From the NCBI GenBank assembly GCA_937927335.1, contig CALBDU010000004.1, forward strand, positions 248,001 to 312,000: a DNA stretch of 64,000 bases. The letters are read 5' to 3'. Positions 45,873 through 54,020 of this stretch are shown here, in pieces (positions within the stretch are counted from its first letter, which is position 1; each line of letters begins with the position of its first letter). The notes beneath the pieces were generated by a model. The model saw nothing but the letters and a program-made list of their open reading frames with translations. It was not told the DNA's origin and ran no database searches. Made by a program: the position numbers and the translations under genes. The DNA comes from an uncultured Clostridium sp. GTDB taxonomy: Bacteria; Bacillota; Clostridia; Clostridiales; Clostridiaceae.

Positions 45873-46805
45873 TTATAAGTACATGTATACCTGCAATTTA
45901 TCTAATGATATTCCAACAACTTTTTGGATTTCTGAAAGAGGCTTATTAGCTCTTACCATATATGCCACTGCAGAATGGCGTGCACAGTGACCTACAATAT
46001 TAGTGTCTCCGGTTTCAGTTTTTAAACCACTTGTATACTTCTTAATAATTTTATTGTAAGGTGTAGTAGATATATTAAAAACTTTAGTATATACCTCTAT
46101 TTTGTACATACATGATTTGTAATATTTCATTAATGCATCATATGCACTGTCTGGGAGTGCTACAATATCATAAGTATCTTTTTTTGGTCTGTAGATTGAT
46201 ATAGTTTTATTTTTAAAATTTATGTCTTCCCATTTTAAAAATAAGACCTCTGACCTACTAAGGCCCATAAATAAAATGTAAAATAACGCTAAGTCCCTTC
46301 TCATATTTTTACTTCTATCATTTTTAACTCTCTTGAAGAGTTCAGCAATAGTTCCTTTAGATAGTATTTGTTTGCGGATTTCATCAAGATTTTCCTGTTT
46401 GTCTCTCTTTTTTATACCAAAATCATCTTCTTTTAATGAGTCTATAATGTTACATGGTATAAGTCCCTCCCAATACAAAGTTTTAAAGTATGTCCTAAGA
46501 CAGCTGAATTTTCGACAAGCAGTAGGATACGCATTTCTTTCAATTAAAAACCTTTTATAGACTTCGAGGTGCTGGTAGGTTATATCAGTAAGAAAACTAA
46601 TCTTGTATTTAGTCTTAATGAAATCATGAAAAAAATTTATATCACCTTCGTAGTTTTTCAGTGTGTTTTCGCTGTATCCTGTAACCATAAGTGAATTAAT
46701 AAATATATCGCGGCCTTTCAACATTGTTACTTTTGTTGAGTTGATGTCTCTAATAATTGATGCGATATCCTCTTTACTGGTTTTTATTTCTGTTACCTGT
46801 TTCAT
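45873..46805 (-). CDS. Tyrosine recombinase, copy 2, C-terminally truncated
   Basis: The product has 310 residues from an ATG after ATAGGAGAATTATAA. It is a clear paralogue of copy 1 across its length (SENTLKNYEGDINFFHDFIK, EDDFGIKKRDKQENLDE, GLSRSEVLFLKWEDI). Arg, His-x-x-Arg (HCARHSAVAYM) and the tyrosine region (LQVYMYL) remain, but it stops right after that, where copy 1 continues for about 17 residues. Comparison of the 3' sequences indicates a deletion of some 35 nt. The last helix, needed in many relatives for trans packing, is therefore lost. Confidence 0.85.
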   Translation of the reverse strand: MKQVTEIKTSKEDIASIIRDINSTKVTMLKGRDIFINSLMVTGYSENTLKNYEGDINFFHDFIKTKYKISFLTDITYQHLEVYKRFLIERNAYPTACRKFSCLRTYFKTLYWEGLIPCNIIDSLKEDDFGIKKRDKQENLDEIRKQILSKGTIAELFKRVKNDRSKNMRRDLALFYILFMGLSRSEVLFLKWEDINFKNKTISIYRPKKDTYDIVALPDSAYDALMKYYKSCMYKIEVYTKVFNISTTPYNKIIKKYTSGLKTETGDTNIVGHCARHSAVAYMVRANKPLSEIQKVVGISLDKLQVYMYL

Positions 46806-47039
46806 TTATAATTCTCCTATCCGTTTTTATAAAGATTAGTACGAGTAGAAGAAAGTCCTTTTTTTATTGTCTAAATATTAATTTATTTTTTATCTTTTTG
46901 AAACCAACTTACAAACTAATGGAATTTACTTATCCTAAAGACAATTTAGTATACTTATCTCTAAAATGAGAAACCACATATAAGGATAAATTTTGTATTC
47001 ATCCATTAAGACAATCGCATTAAAACATAAATATATTTT

Positions 47040-47076
47040 GCTAAACTTAAATATCTTACTTTAAACATAAATAATT
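47040..47076. repeat. Repeat upstream of recombinase copy 2
   Basis: Diverged copy of the block at 45674-45711 (GCTAAACTTAAATAT then ACTTTAAACATAAATAATT), placed at the matching position relative to the second recombinase. Confidence 0.6.
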
Positions 47077-47183
47077 TATTATATTGTTATTTTTCATTAT
47101 TAATTCACTAACTGAAATAACAAAGTTTATAAGTAATTTTTTAGTCTCGGTTTATATCTAAAATGATAATTATCCATAAGAAA

Positions 47184-47213
47184 TTAGGACTGGTTAGAAT
47201 TAACCAGTCCTAA
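47184..47213. terminator. Perfect 13-bp palindrome behind the methyltransferase gene
   Basis: TTAGGACTGGTTA / TAACCAGTCCTAA with a GAAT loop. It lies 30 nt past the stop of the minus-strand methyltransferase; weak T content follows on that strand. Probably a terminator. Confidence 0.55.
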
Positions 47214-47242
47214 TAAAATAGGTCACCCTCTTTTTATAGGTA

Positions 47243-47695
47243 TTAACTATAAGAGGATATTTTAGGAAGCTCCTTATAAGTTTTAAATATTATTATTGCG
47301 GATGGAAAGGGGGCCGGGTCTTTAGCTCCAACAAATTTAAGCCTGCCTTTTATAAATCGTATCTCATGGGCTTTCATGCAATACTCATGCCAATACTTTG
47401 TATCTGTTCTTGCAGGTATTAAACATACTACTGTTGCTCCATTCAAACTTTCTTCATAAGCCTTTTTTATCCATACCTTAGTTTCTGGACCATAAGGTGG
47501 ATTCATCCAACAGCTCCCATTCCACTCTTGTTTTAAGCCATCCATTTCAGGAGTGTAGTAATTTTCATTTTTTGTGTTTTTAGGTAGAGCACACACATCA
47601 ATATTAAAATGGAATTCGCTATCCAGTTTTTTATATAATTCCTCTGGTGTCTCCCAGTCGGTTTTTTTACTTGAGAACATTAATTTTGTATTCAT
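47243..47695 (-). CDS. Phage-type DNA N6-adenine methyltransferase
   Basis: The product has 150 residues. It matches the short phage Dam family: KKTDWETPEELYKKLD, FNIDVCALPKNTKNENYYTP, and the catalytic WMNPPYGPETKVWIKKAY (NPPY), then LIPARTDTKYWHEYC. It lacks a separate target-recognition domain, normal for this family. No restriction enzyme is adjacent. It lies alone between recombinases and the Xre/GHKL pair, so it is probably a mobile-element remnant; a protective role for a nearby nuclease is only speculation. Confidence 0.92.
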   Translation of the reverse strand: MNTKLMFSSKKTDWETPEELYKKLDSEFHFNIDVCALPKNTKNENYYTPEMDGLKQEWNGSCWMNPPYGPETKVWIKKAYEESLNGATVVCLIPARTDTKYWHEYCMKAHEIRFIKGRLKFVGAKDPAPFPSAIIIFKTYKELPKISSYS

Positions 47696-48258
47696 ATTAT
47701 TACCTCACTTTTTATTTATGTAAATTAATTTTTTTGTTATACTTTACGGATTTTATTATCTTGACCTTAATTTTAATATCCTTTCTAAGCTCTTAAATAG
47801 TTCATGTGAAACCCATGTAGAGATACCTCCTATATTTTCATTAAAAGCATATTAGAATTAATTTCGGAATCTCCTTTTTTTATTGCAAAAAAAATCGTAA
47901 ATATTTTAATAAATTTTTCATTGAATATATTTTCGAAAATGAAACTGCTAGAACAGGTGGTCTTAGATTGGAATAAGGCCCAAAGGATAAGAGATTTTGT
48001 TAATCATATGGAGCCAAGTATAAATGATGTAATCGATGAAAATAAACGAAACAGGCTTAGAGAATGGTTTTATGGGTAACTGGTTGGACACGCTTATAGC
48101 TTAAAAATATAAATTACTGATAATAACAAGCATATCTATGAAATTATTTTGTAGTGAGGCTATAACAAATAATAGTGATGAAATAATGCAAAAGAATTGT
48201 GTGCTATAATATTTATAAAAGTTTGCCAACTTATTCACTAATGGAGGTGTGAAGTTTA
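47696..48258. other. Intergenic stretch with one gene fragment
   Basis: AT-rich. Apart from the 46-codon fragment listed separately, I see no ribosome-site/frame combination. A TATAAT-like box (near 48206) may belong to the promoter of the small gene at 48259. Confidence 0.4.
47939..48079 (+). pseudogene. Short frame, possible C-terminal gene fragment
   Basis: 46 codons from ATG 47939 with no ribosome binding site. The text WNKAQRIRDFVNHMEPS ... NRLREWFYG reads like genuine protein, with the W-x-K-A-x-x-I-R-x-F pattern of a helical C-terminal tail. It is out of place in a non-coding region, so a remnant of a larger gene is the best reading. Family not identified. Confidence 0.35.
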
Positions 48259-48435
48259 ATGACGCAGATAACCGTTGACATTATTTATTCCATGGAGAAT
48301 AATAAGCTGCCCACAATAATCGAAGTGATTGATGCTGAAAATATCGATTTTACATTTAAAAGAAAAGAATATTGGGAACAGTTTTATGAAAAAGTTTATG
48401 TCGTTTCAGGAATTGATTTATTAAAGCAAAAATAG
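48259..48435 (+). CDS. Small hypothetical protein
   Basis: 58 residues from an ATG after AATGGAGGTGTGAAG. It begins MTQITVDIIYSMENNKLPTI, with strand-like IIEVIDAENIDFTF and a charged tail YWEQFYEKVYVVSG. No membrane segment or Cys. The strong ribosome site supports translation. I do not recognise the family. Confidence 0.6.
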   Translation: MTQITVDIIYSMENNKLPTIIEVIDAENIDFTFKRKEYWEQFYEKVYVVSGIDLLKQK

Positions 48436-49082
48436 CTCTTAGTTCAAAATAGTCTAACAAGCCTCCATCGTAGATTGAAGTCCGAACTAACGATTGAAAA
48501 TACAACACTACACCCGCAGCTCATTTTGCAGTGGCTTGGATTTAGACCGACCATTTGTTATTGGAGGTCCAATGTTATAAGAAAAATAAAGGTGAGTGCT
48601 GATTTTACTACTAATATGAAAAACCAGGGGTTACTTATAGGTGAATTACTATATAAGAATTGCAAAGTATAGCTAAACAGTTTGTCCAATAACTACTATT
48701 GAATCTCTGGCTTAGGCAAGCAACCAGTTAAATATGATTGATTAAGAGTAATAGAATTATTAAGAAATGCGGTATCAAACCGTCAGACATTTTTGGATTC
48801 GATTAATTGCACATTGTACTGCCATATATGAGGTTGCAAAAGAATAGATTAACATATGAAAACAAAGAAGTTGTTGCGATAGCAACAACTTCTTTCCAAG
48901 TTTTATAGAACAGTTCCTTTCTTAACGACTAGAAAGGGTTAAATATATAATAGCACATATAATTTCTTTTTTCAAAAGGAATAGTACTTATCTTCTTGAG
49001 TTCACAAAATAACTTTATCTAGTAATTGATTGGCTTAATTAAGCTATAGGTAATGCCGTAGTAACGCTATCAATCAATTGTT
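48436..49082. other. Intergenic stretch with a perfect hairpin
   Basis: No convincing gene. A 66-codon TTG frame near 48475 lacks a ribosome site and protein-like composition. The main structure is the 14-bp palindrome at 48864-48895. Confidence 0.4.
48864..48895. terminator. Perfect 14-bp hairpin, terminator-like
   Basis: AAAGAAGTTGTTGC / GCAACAACTTCTTT with a GATA loop. Only short T runs follow on the plus strand, so terminator strength is uncertain; it may be a remnant of a lost gene end. Confidence 0.5.
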
Positions 49083-49502
49083 TTATTTCGTACTTCTTTT
49101 TTTTAATTCCATTTTTAAAGAGGCAATTATTGCTTCTATAACATAATCTGGTATGTTATTAGGATCTTCAATAATGTTACTATATATAATATTTTTAATT
49201 AAATCCGCTGTGATACTCTTATATTCAGGAATTGCTTCAGCATTTACATCTGTAGAAATTAACTCCATCGGTGATGGCAGTATTTCAAGCCTATTCTGGC
49301 TTATATATGGGCTATTTTCAAAAAAAGCCTTTTGATTAACTCCAAGGGCATTGGCAATCTTTTCAAGGGTATCTATATTACCACTTCTTCTACCATTTTC
49401 AATGTCAGATAATGTACTTGGGCTTATACCTGCAATTGTAGATATTGTTCTGAGTGATAACTTCTTTTGCTTTCGGATTTCTTTAATTTTTTCTCCTATC
49501 AT
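49083..49502 (-). CDS. Xre family transcriptional regulator
   Basis: The product has 139 residues. An N-terminal HTH_3 domain (KIKEIRKQKKLSLRTISTIA, then ISPSTLSDIENGRRSGNIDT) is followed by a helical C-terminal part without recognisable domain. It is divergent from the GHKL protein gene, with paired TGTTCTGTT half-sites between them, so it likely represses or controls that gene. Confidence 0.92.
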   Translation of the reverse strand: MIGEKIKEIRKQKKLSLRTISTIAGISPSTLSDIENGRRSGNIDTLEKIANALGVNQKAFFENSPYISQNRLEILPSPMELISTDVNAEAIPEYKSITADLIKNIIYSNIIEDPNNIPDYVIEAIIASLKMELKKRSTK

Positions 49503-49661
49503 AATTTAGTATTAGCTCCTTATTTTTTTATTACAATTATCTTTATATAGAATACTATAACACTCTCACGAAATTATGTACATAAATTACATTATTTATA
49601 CGGGAAATAAGATAATATATATTATTTTGCAATATAATGTTCTCAAAATTGTATTTTTATG

Positions 49662-49690
49662 TTGACATATGTTCTGTTAATAGTTAAAAT
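49662..49690 (+). promoter_or_regulatory. Promoter of the GHKL protein gene
   Basis: TTGACA (49662-49667) and TAAAAT (49685-49690), 17 nt apart, 79 nt before the ATG. Confidence 0.7.
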
Positions 49691-49719
49691 AATGTTAAGA
49701 AGTAATTATAAACAGAACA
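49670..49719. promoter_or_regulatory. Putative operator: inverted TGTTCTGTT half-sites
   Basis: TGTTCTGTT (49670-49678) and its exact inverse AACAGAACA (49711-49719) flank the -10 box; a related TGTTCTC lies at about 49639. Probable binding sites of the divergent Xre protein. Binding is inferred. Confidence 0.55.
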
Positions 49720-49768
49720 CAAGGTATATTTTAATACTAAGTTGTTAAAAATGAAAGGGGAAAATAAT

Positions 49769-51901
49769 ATGGAATTAAATAAGAGTTATACTAAAGAGGA
49801 TACAAAGAAGAGAGTAGGTATTAAAATTGATAATACTGTTTTTATACCTCGAAATGATTTGCTAAATGAAGCTATGACCAACATTGGCTATAAGGCAAAT
49901 GAAACAATTATGGAGGGCATTGATAATTCTTTTGATAAAGGTGCAACAAATATACAAATCCATTTTTGGGAGGAGCGATTTCAAGAATTTAGGGTGTTTA
50001 CAGATAAGTTTAACACTGCTTTAAGATATGCTTATGTAATCTGCGATGATGGAAATGGAATTGAAAATATTGAAAATATATTTGAACATAAAAGTGGTGA
50101 AAGTATTATTTATTCTAGCAAAGAAAAATATATGATGATGAATGGAATATTTCATTTTGGTGATTTCTCTCATATAAACATCGGTGATGAAGTAAGTTTA
50201 TATTCAAAAACTAGTAATAGTAAGGAGTGGATTGGAAGAACTTTAAAATATGAAAGAATAAAGAATTGCCCGTACGTTTCAGATATAAAGCCTATGGGTA
50301 TACATGAAAAGGAATTGATGCTTGCAGCAGGAATAAAAATACCTAAGGAAAGTGGCACTATTTTACTTGTAAGAGGTATACACAAAAATGCTGTTTTTGA
50401 TGATATAGAGGCTTTTAAATTAAATTTACTTAATGAATTAGGGGTAACATACCATGATTATTTAATAAAAAAGTCTGAAGGCACTAACGCAAATATATTT
50501 TCTATTAAAATAGGGAACGACAAAGTGGTTCCAATAAATCCTTTATGTGAAATTTCACAAGACGCATTAATAAAGCCAAAAGTGTTTGGACAATATAAAA
50601 TCACGTTGGACGAGATATTTAATAAGCAGTGTGACAGAATAAATGAATATCAAATTATAGAAAGATACTCCGGAGCTTTTACTGAGCAAGAATTACGAGA
50701 TTTAGAGATAAGTGTTAAGCTTGTAGCAATAAATCCTAATTTTTCAAATCCAAAAATGAAAGCAAAAATTAAAAAGAAGTATCCGGAGTTAAATGAGATA
50801 TACTTTCCGGCACCTATATATTCAGGAATATATATCAAGAGAAATAACCGTTATATCGGAAGGGCACAGGGGATGCTTGGTATTGTTAGAAATCATATGT
50901 CACATACAAAATTTAGGGGTGAAATTCATTTTAGTCCTGCATTTGACCAGTTCTTCACAATTCAGGTTGATAAAAACAGGAATGATTTGTCCAAAATAAT
51001 CATTGAACTGATTCAGGAAAAAATCTTAAGTGATAAAAGTTTAAAAGGAGGTACTGTTGCTGCTAGAATTATAAATGCAGTAAATAGTGAAACTGAAATA
51101 AATGCTGGACAACCATTATCAGATTGCGAAAGCAAAATTGATGAGAAGAGAAACCTTCTATTGAAAAGGTCTAATAAATTAAAAGAACGTCTAGAAAAAT
51201 ATCATCAAAAGACAGAAAAAATCAATGATGTAATTGTTAAAGTGATGAGTGTAAATGTGGAAGGATTAGAAAAGTTAGAAGAACTCGTTGCCCAAATGCA
51301 TTCTGAATATACACAAAATCATGATAAAATCTTTAAGGACATTGATTATCTTATAGATAGAGTAAATGCACAAAGAAAGAGGAAATCTCTATTAATAGAT
51401 GATTCCACAGATAAAACATTGATTGAATTCTTGGGAAATATAAAAGAACCTAGCACTGAAGGCGAATTGTATGGGATATTTTGTTTAGCTTACTCAATAT
51501 GGCCGGAAATATTTGATTTCAAAACAATTGGATATCATACACGTGATGGGGTAGATCTAGTTGTGGATATTTCAGAGGAGCTATTTGAAGAGCTTGATTT
51601 TAAAAGGAGGTATGGATCATTACTTGAAAAAGTGAAAGACAATATAGGTGAAGAAAATTATGCTTTTGTTGAAATGAAACTTAATTTACCTAAAAATATG
51701 AACCACTCTCTACAGTTGGTATCACATTTAATATGCTGGCAAAAACCTAGCTTTAATGATATGTATGCAATTGGTGGGATGTATTCTTTTGCCGATAGCA
51801 GAAAAAAGGTATTGATTGGAGAGACGGGGAATAAGGTAAAAGTTATTTACCTCAAAGATATCATTGAGAAAAATACTGGCGGAAAGTTCAAGATGAAATA
51901 G
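49769..51901 (+). CDS. MORC/MutL-like GHKL ATPase with coiled coil and putative PD-(D/E)XK-type C-terminus
   Basis: The product has 710 residues from ATG 49769 after AAAGGGGAAAATAAT. The GHKL ATPase motifs are in the first 150 residues: N box METIMEGIDNSFDKGATN-like (E49, N53), G1 box CDDGNGIENIENIF (D93-G98) and G2 region NGIFHFGDFSHINIGD. A transducer-like domain follows (to about 420), then a helical/coiled-coil section (about 450-540). The last 125 residues contain GVDLVVD (D596), then YAFVEMKLNL (E635, K637) and a helix with SLQLVSHLICW, the spacing of a PD-(D/E)XK nuclease core. This resembles the prokaryotic MORC/MutL-like proteins linked to restriction and defence. Function is inferred; no signal or membrane part. 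Confidence 0.8.
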   Translation: MELNKSYTKEDTKKRVGIKIDNTVFIPRNDLLNEAMTNIGYKANETIMEGIDNSFDKGATNIQIHFWEERFQEFRVFTDKFNTALRYAYVICDDGNGIENIENIFEHKSGESIIYSSKEKYMMMNGIFHFGDFSHINIGDEVSLYSKTSNSKEWIGRTLKYERIKNCPYVSDIKPMGIHEKELMLAAGIKIPKESGTILLVRGIHKNAVFDDIEAFKLNLLNELGVTYHDYLIKKSEGTNANIFSIKIGNDKVVPINPLCEISQDALIKPKVFGQYKITLDEIFNKQCDRINEYQIIERYSGAFTEQELRDLEISVKLVAINPNFSNPKMKAKIKKKYPELNEIYFPAPIYSGIYIKRNNRYIGRAQGMLGIVRNHMSHTKFRGEIHFSPAFDQFFTIQVDKNRNDLSKIIIELIQEKILSDKSLKGGTVAARIINAVNSETEINAGQPLSDCESKIDEKRNLLLKRSNKLKERLEKYHQKTEKINDVIVKVMSVNVEGLEKLEELVAQMHSEYTQNHDKIFKDIDYLIDRVNAQRKRKSLLIDDSTDKTLIEFLGNIKEPSTEGELYGIFCLAYSIWPEIFDFKTIGYHTRDGVDLVVDISEELFEELDFKRRYGSLLEKVKDNIGEENYAFVEMKLNLPKNMNHSLQLVSHLICWQKPSFNDMYAIGGMYSFADSRKKVLIGETGNKVKVIYLKDIIEKNTGGKFKMK

Positions 51902-51953
51902 TAATTTCCAGATCTCGAACTTCAGTTTAGTAAAATTTGAAACATTTCGTTAA

Positions 51954-52002
51954 AATACTACTGAATTAATGTTTAAACATTAATCCAGTAGTATTTCTTT
52001 TA
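51954..52002 (+). terminator. Terminator of the GHKL gene
   Basis: Stem AATACTACTG / CAGTAGTATT extended by ATTAATGTTT/ACATTAAT, followed by TCTTTTAT. Confidence 0.88.
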
Positions 52003-52117
52003 TGGTTCAATCAAGGTATTGTACCATCTCTATGTCGTTTAGAAAACTACATTTCTTTCTCTCAAGAGGCCATTATAGAGTGGCAGACTTCCCATGTAGG
52101 ATTTATACTTTTCGAGG

Positions 52118-52233
52118 TTAAATAGCAGCTACAACAGTTATGATGTCCTCGACTATTCTCTTGAGCTCATCTTCATGACTGTTGCTTGATTTAAATCCAA
52201 TAGCTAATACATCTGTGTCAAAGTCTACGGAAC
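52118..52233 (-). pseudogene. Fragment of a decayed gene
   Basis: About 38 codons between stops on the minus strand, ending DELKRIVEDIITVVAAI. The text (VDFDTDVLAIGFKSSNSHED) is protein-like, but there is no start or ribosome site. Family not recognised. Confidence 0.25.
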
Positions 52234-52381
52234 TCTAGTTTCCATATAACCAAACCGGACAATATTCTACTCCAACTTGTATTATAAGTTTGGCTAATTT
52301 AACAACAGGTGATTTATACAGTATCCAAAACTAAATAATGAATTAATTAAAGTTTATAAAATAAATCTTTTTCTACATTTG

Positions 52382-52412
52382 TTCTTTACAACTTTATTTT
52401 ATTATTTAACCA
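52382..52412. repeat. Leader repeat, copy A
   Basis: 31 nt ending TTATTTAACCA that matches 28 of 31 positions with 53403-53433. Both copies precede related 50-residue genes. A partial third match occurs near 63882. Confidence 0.8.
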
Positions 52413-52439
52413 AGGAAAAAAATTGGAGGGATAATTTTT

Positions 52440-52592
52440 ATGAGTATAATAAAGTACATTTTTATTAAGAGATATAGAGAAGAATACAAAAAGAATTTTT
52501 CAATTGCTTTTGTAAATAGGATTAATAATACCTATGATGAATTAGAATTAATTTATAAGGATATATTCAGTAAAGTAAGAACTGCAGCTTAG
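52440..52592 (+). CDS. 50-residue protein, twin A
   Basis: MSIIKYIFIKRYREEYKKNF, ..., DELELIYKDIF, ..., ending TAA residues AA. It starts after TTGGAGGGATAATTTTT. It is clearly related to the 50-residue protein at 53465 (shared IIKYIFIK, R-x-E, DLELIY/DELELIY, IF, final AA). Basic N-terminus and amphipathic helices; no clear transmembrane span. Unknown family. Twin genes bracket a recombinase gene. Confidence 0.75.
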   Translation: MSIIKYIFIKRYREEYKKNFSIAFVNRINNTYDELELIYKDIFSKVRTAA

Positions 52593-52613
52593 TTATAAAA
52601 AAAAGTCCTAATG

Positions 52614-52660
52614 GCGCATTAAACTTATAAAATTGAAAATAATGTTTAGTGCGCTTTATA
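52614..52660 (+). terminator. Hairpin after twin A
   Basis: GCGCATTAAAC / GTTTAGTGCGC with a 19-nt loop, then TTTAT. Likely a terminator for the small gene. Confidence 0.65.
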
Positions 52661-52821
52661 CTTCTGCCTAATGATAAACAATCGATAAACTGAAAACTAC
52701 ATTATAATCAAATTTTCATTATAAACGATAATTCTAATATATCTAACAAATACTAAATATATTAAAAAGTATCAGTGCAGTGTAAATTGATATAAATATT
52801 TTTAATGAGAGGCGTTTGTAA

Positions 52822-53373
52822 ATGGAACAAAAAATTAAATTTTTAACTCAAGACGAACTAAAGAGGCTATTTAAGACCATTAAAAAAGATAAGAGCAGGT
52901 ATCATGTTAGAAATTTGGCTATTTTTAGTATCGCTTACAGATGCGCTTTGAGAGCTTCAGAAGTTGGAATGGTTAAGGTGGAAGACTTTAATGAATTTAA
53001 TGGTGAACTATATTGTAGACGGGTAATGGGAGGGGAAAATAATATAGTTAAGCTGGATAAGTCAACCTTAAAGGTATTGGATAAGTATATGGATGAATAT
53101 AAAAAGAAAGGAAGCAGCGGAACTCTTTTTTCAAGTCAACAAGGCGGTCCTATCTCAAGGAAAACTCTTGATGTATTAATGAAGAAGTACTGTTTGCTTG
53201 CTGGTATTGAGGATATTTCGAAATATCATTTTCAAACAATAAAACATTCGATGGCAGTTCATCTTGCAGAAAAAAAGCTTGATATTAGTAAAACTCAGCA
53301 ATGGTTAGGACACAAATATTGTAACTATACTTATATTTACTATAGGGTAGCTGAAAATAATGATTTACGATAA
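52822..53373 (+). CDS. Short tyrosine recombinase (catalytic domain only) with altered HxxR motif
   Basis: The product has 183 residues. It has only the catalytic domain, like FimB/FimE-sized recombinases. The first Arg is in CALRASEVGMVKVED, the late His and Tyr in WLGHKYCNYTYIYYRV. The usual HxxR reads Q-T-I-K in HFQTIKHSMAVHL: Lys replaces Arg, as in some relatives, and the His position holds Gln. Activity is uncertain. A GAGAGGCGTTTGTAA site precedes the ATG. It is unrelated in detail to the two recombinases at 44-47 kb. Confidence 0.87.
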   Translation: MEQKIKFLTQDELKRLFKTIKKDKSRYHVRNLAIFSIAYRCALRASEVGMVKVEDFNEFNGELYCRRVMGGENNIVKLDKSTLKVLDKYMDEYKKKGSSGTLFSSQQGGPISRKTLDVLMKKYCLLAGIEDISKYHFQTIKHSMAVHLAEKKLDISKTQQWLGHKYCNYTYIYYRVAENNDLR

Positions 53374-53402
53374 TTAATTATATTTATTTTTATCTTCATA
53401 TT

Positions 53403-53433
53403 TTCTTTAAAACATTATTGTATTATTTAACCA
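53403..53433. repeat. Leader repeat, copy B
   Basis: 28 of 31 positions match 52382-52412. It precedes the second 50-residue gene by 31 nt. Confidence 0.8.
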
Positions 53434-53464
53434 TACCAATTAAACAAAGAAAGGAATGTTAGTT

Positions 53465-53617
53465 ATGAATATAATAAAATACATTTTTATCAAAAAATTT
53501 AGAAAAGAGACGTCACAACAACTTTCAAAGAAAATTGCTCATAGTCTGAATAAAGATTATGAGGATTTAGAATTAATCTATAACACTATATTTGGAGATT
53601 TAGGAAAAGCAGCGTAG
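53465..53617 (+). CDS. 50-residue protein, twin B
   Basis: MNIIKYIFIKKFRKETSQQL, then YEDLELIYNTIFGDLGKAA. Starts after AGAAAGGAATGTTAGTT. Related to the protein at 52440, about half of positions identical and equal in length. No Cys, no clear membrane span. The pair plus shared leaders indicates duplication of a gene with its promoter region around the recombinase. Confidence 0.75.
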   Translation: MNIIKYIFIKKFRKETSQQLSKKIAHSLNKDYEDLELIYNTIFGDLGKAA

Positions 53618-53696
53618 AAAATCCATATGGTTCTTCATAATACCTTCATAAGGAGTTTATATAATAGTTATAATATAAGATTTGGAGGTATGTAGA

Positions 53697-54005
53697 ATGG
53701 TAAAGATGGATGATAAAGCTTTAAATTTTGTGAGAAATAAAAATTTATGTTTTGTAGCTGGTGTAAAAAAGACTCAAATAAATTGTGATTGTGGCGGTTG
53801 CAATTCAAATGTTCAGACTCTAAGAGTTAAGGTATTATATGAAACAGAAGTGCTGGATAAGTATTTATATGATGTTTACGAATACCAAGGGGTTAAAGTT
53901 TTTGTACTAAAAAGCTTAAAGGTTACTGGAGACATAAACGTCTATCAAAAATCTAAATTACCGTTCATGGAACCTAAGTTTGGTATTAAAGGAATTACAA
54001 CTTAA
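53697..54005 (+). CDS. Cysteine-rich HesB/IscA-like protein (CC/Se motif type)
   Basis: The product has 102 residues from ATG 53697 after TTGGAGGTATGTAGA. The N-terminus has LCFVAGVKKTQ followed by NCDCGGCNSN, then strand pairs (TLRVKVLYE, YQGVKVFVLKSLK) and KFGIKGI at the end. This resembles HesB-like proteins with a CC or Cys/Sec motif. The all-Cys version would not require UGA recoding. Redox or metal/sulfur chemistry is suggested; not demonstrated. It ends the accessory block. Confidence 0.6.
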   Translation: MVKMDDKALNFVRNKNLCFVAGVKKTQINCDCGGCNSNVQTLRVKVLYETEVLDKYLYDVYEYQGVKVFVLKSLKVTGDINVYQKSKLPFMEPKFGIKGITT

Positions 54006-54020
54006 ATAATAACTTCACTA

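Larger units (their letters stand above)
52003..52439. other. Intergenic stretch with a decayed gene end
   Basis: No intact gene. It contains the minus-strand fragment at 52118-52233, then AT-rich sequence carrying a 20-nt repeat (TTTTCTACATTTGTTCTTTA at 52369-52388) and the leader of the following small gene. Confidence 0.45.

Noticed and set aside
48475..48672. 65-codon frame with TTG start
   Set aside because: No ribosome site and no protein-like pattern; likely chance or remnant.
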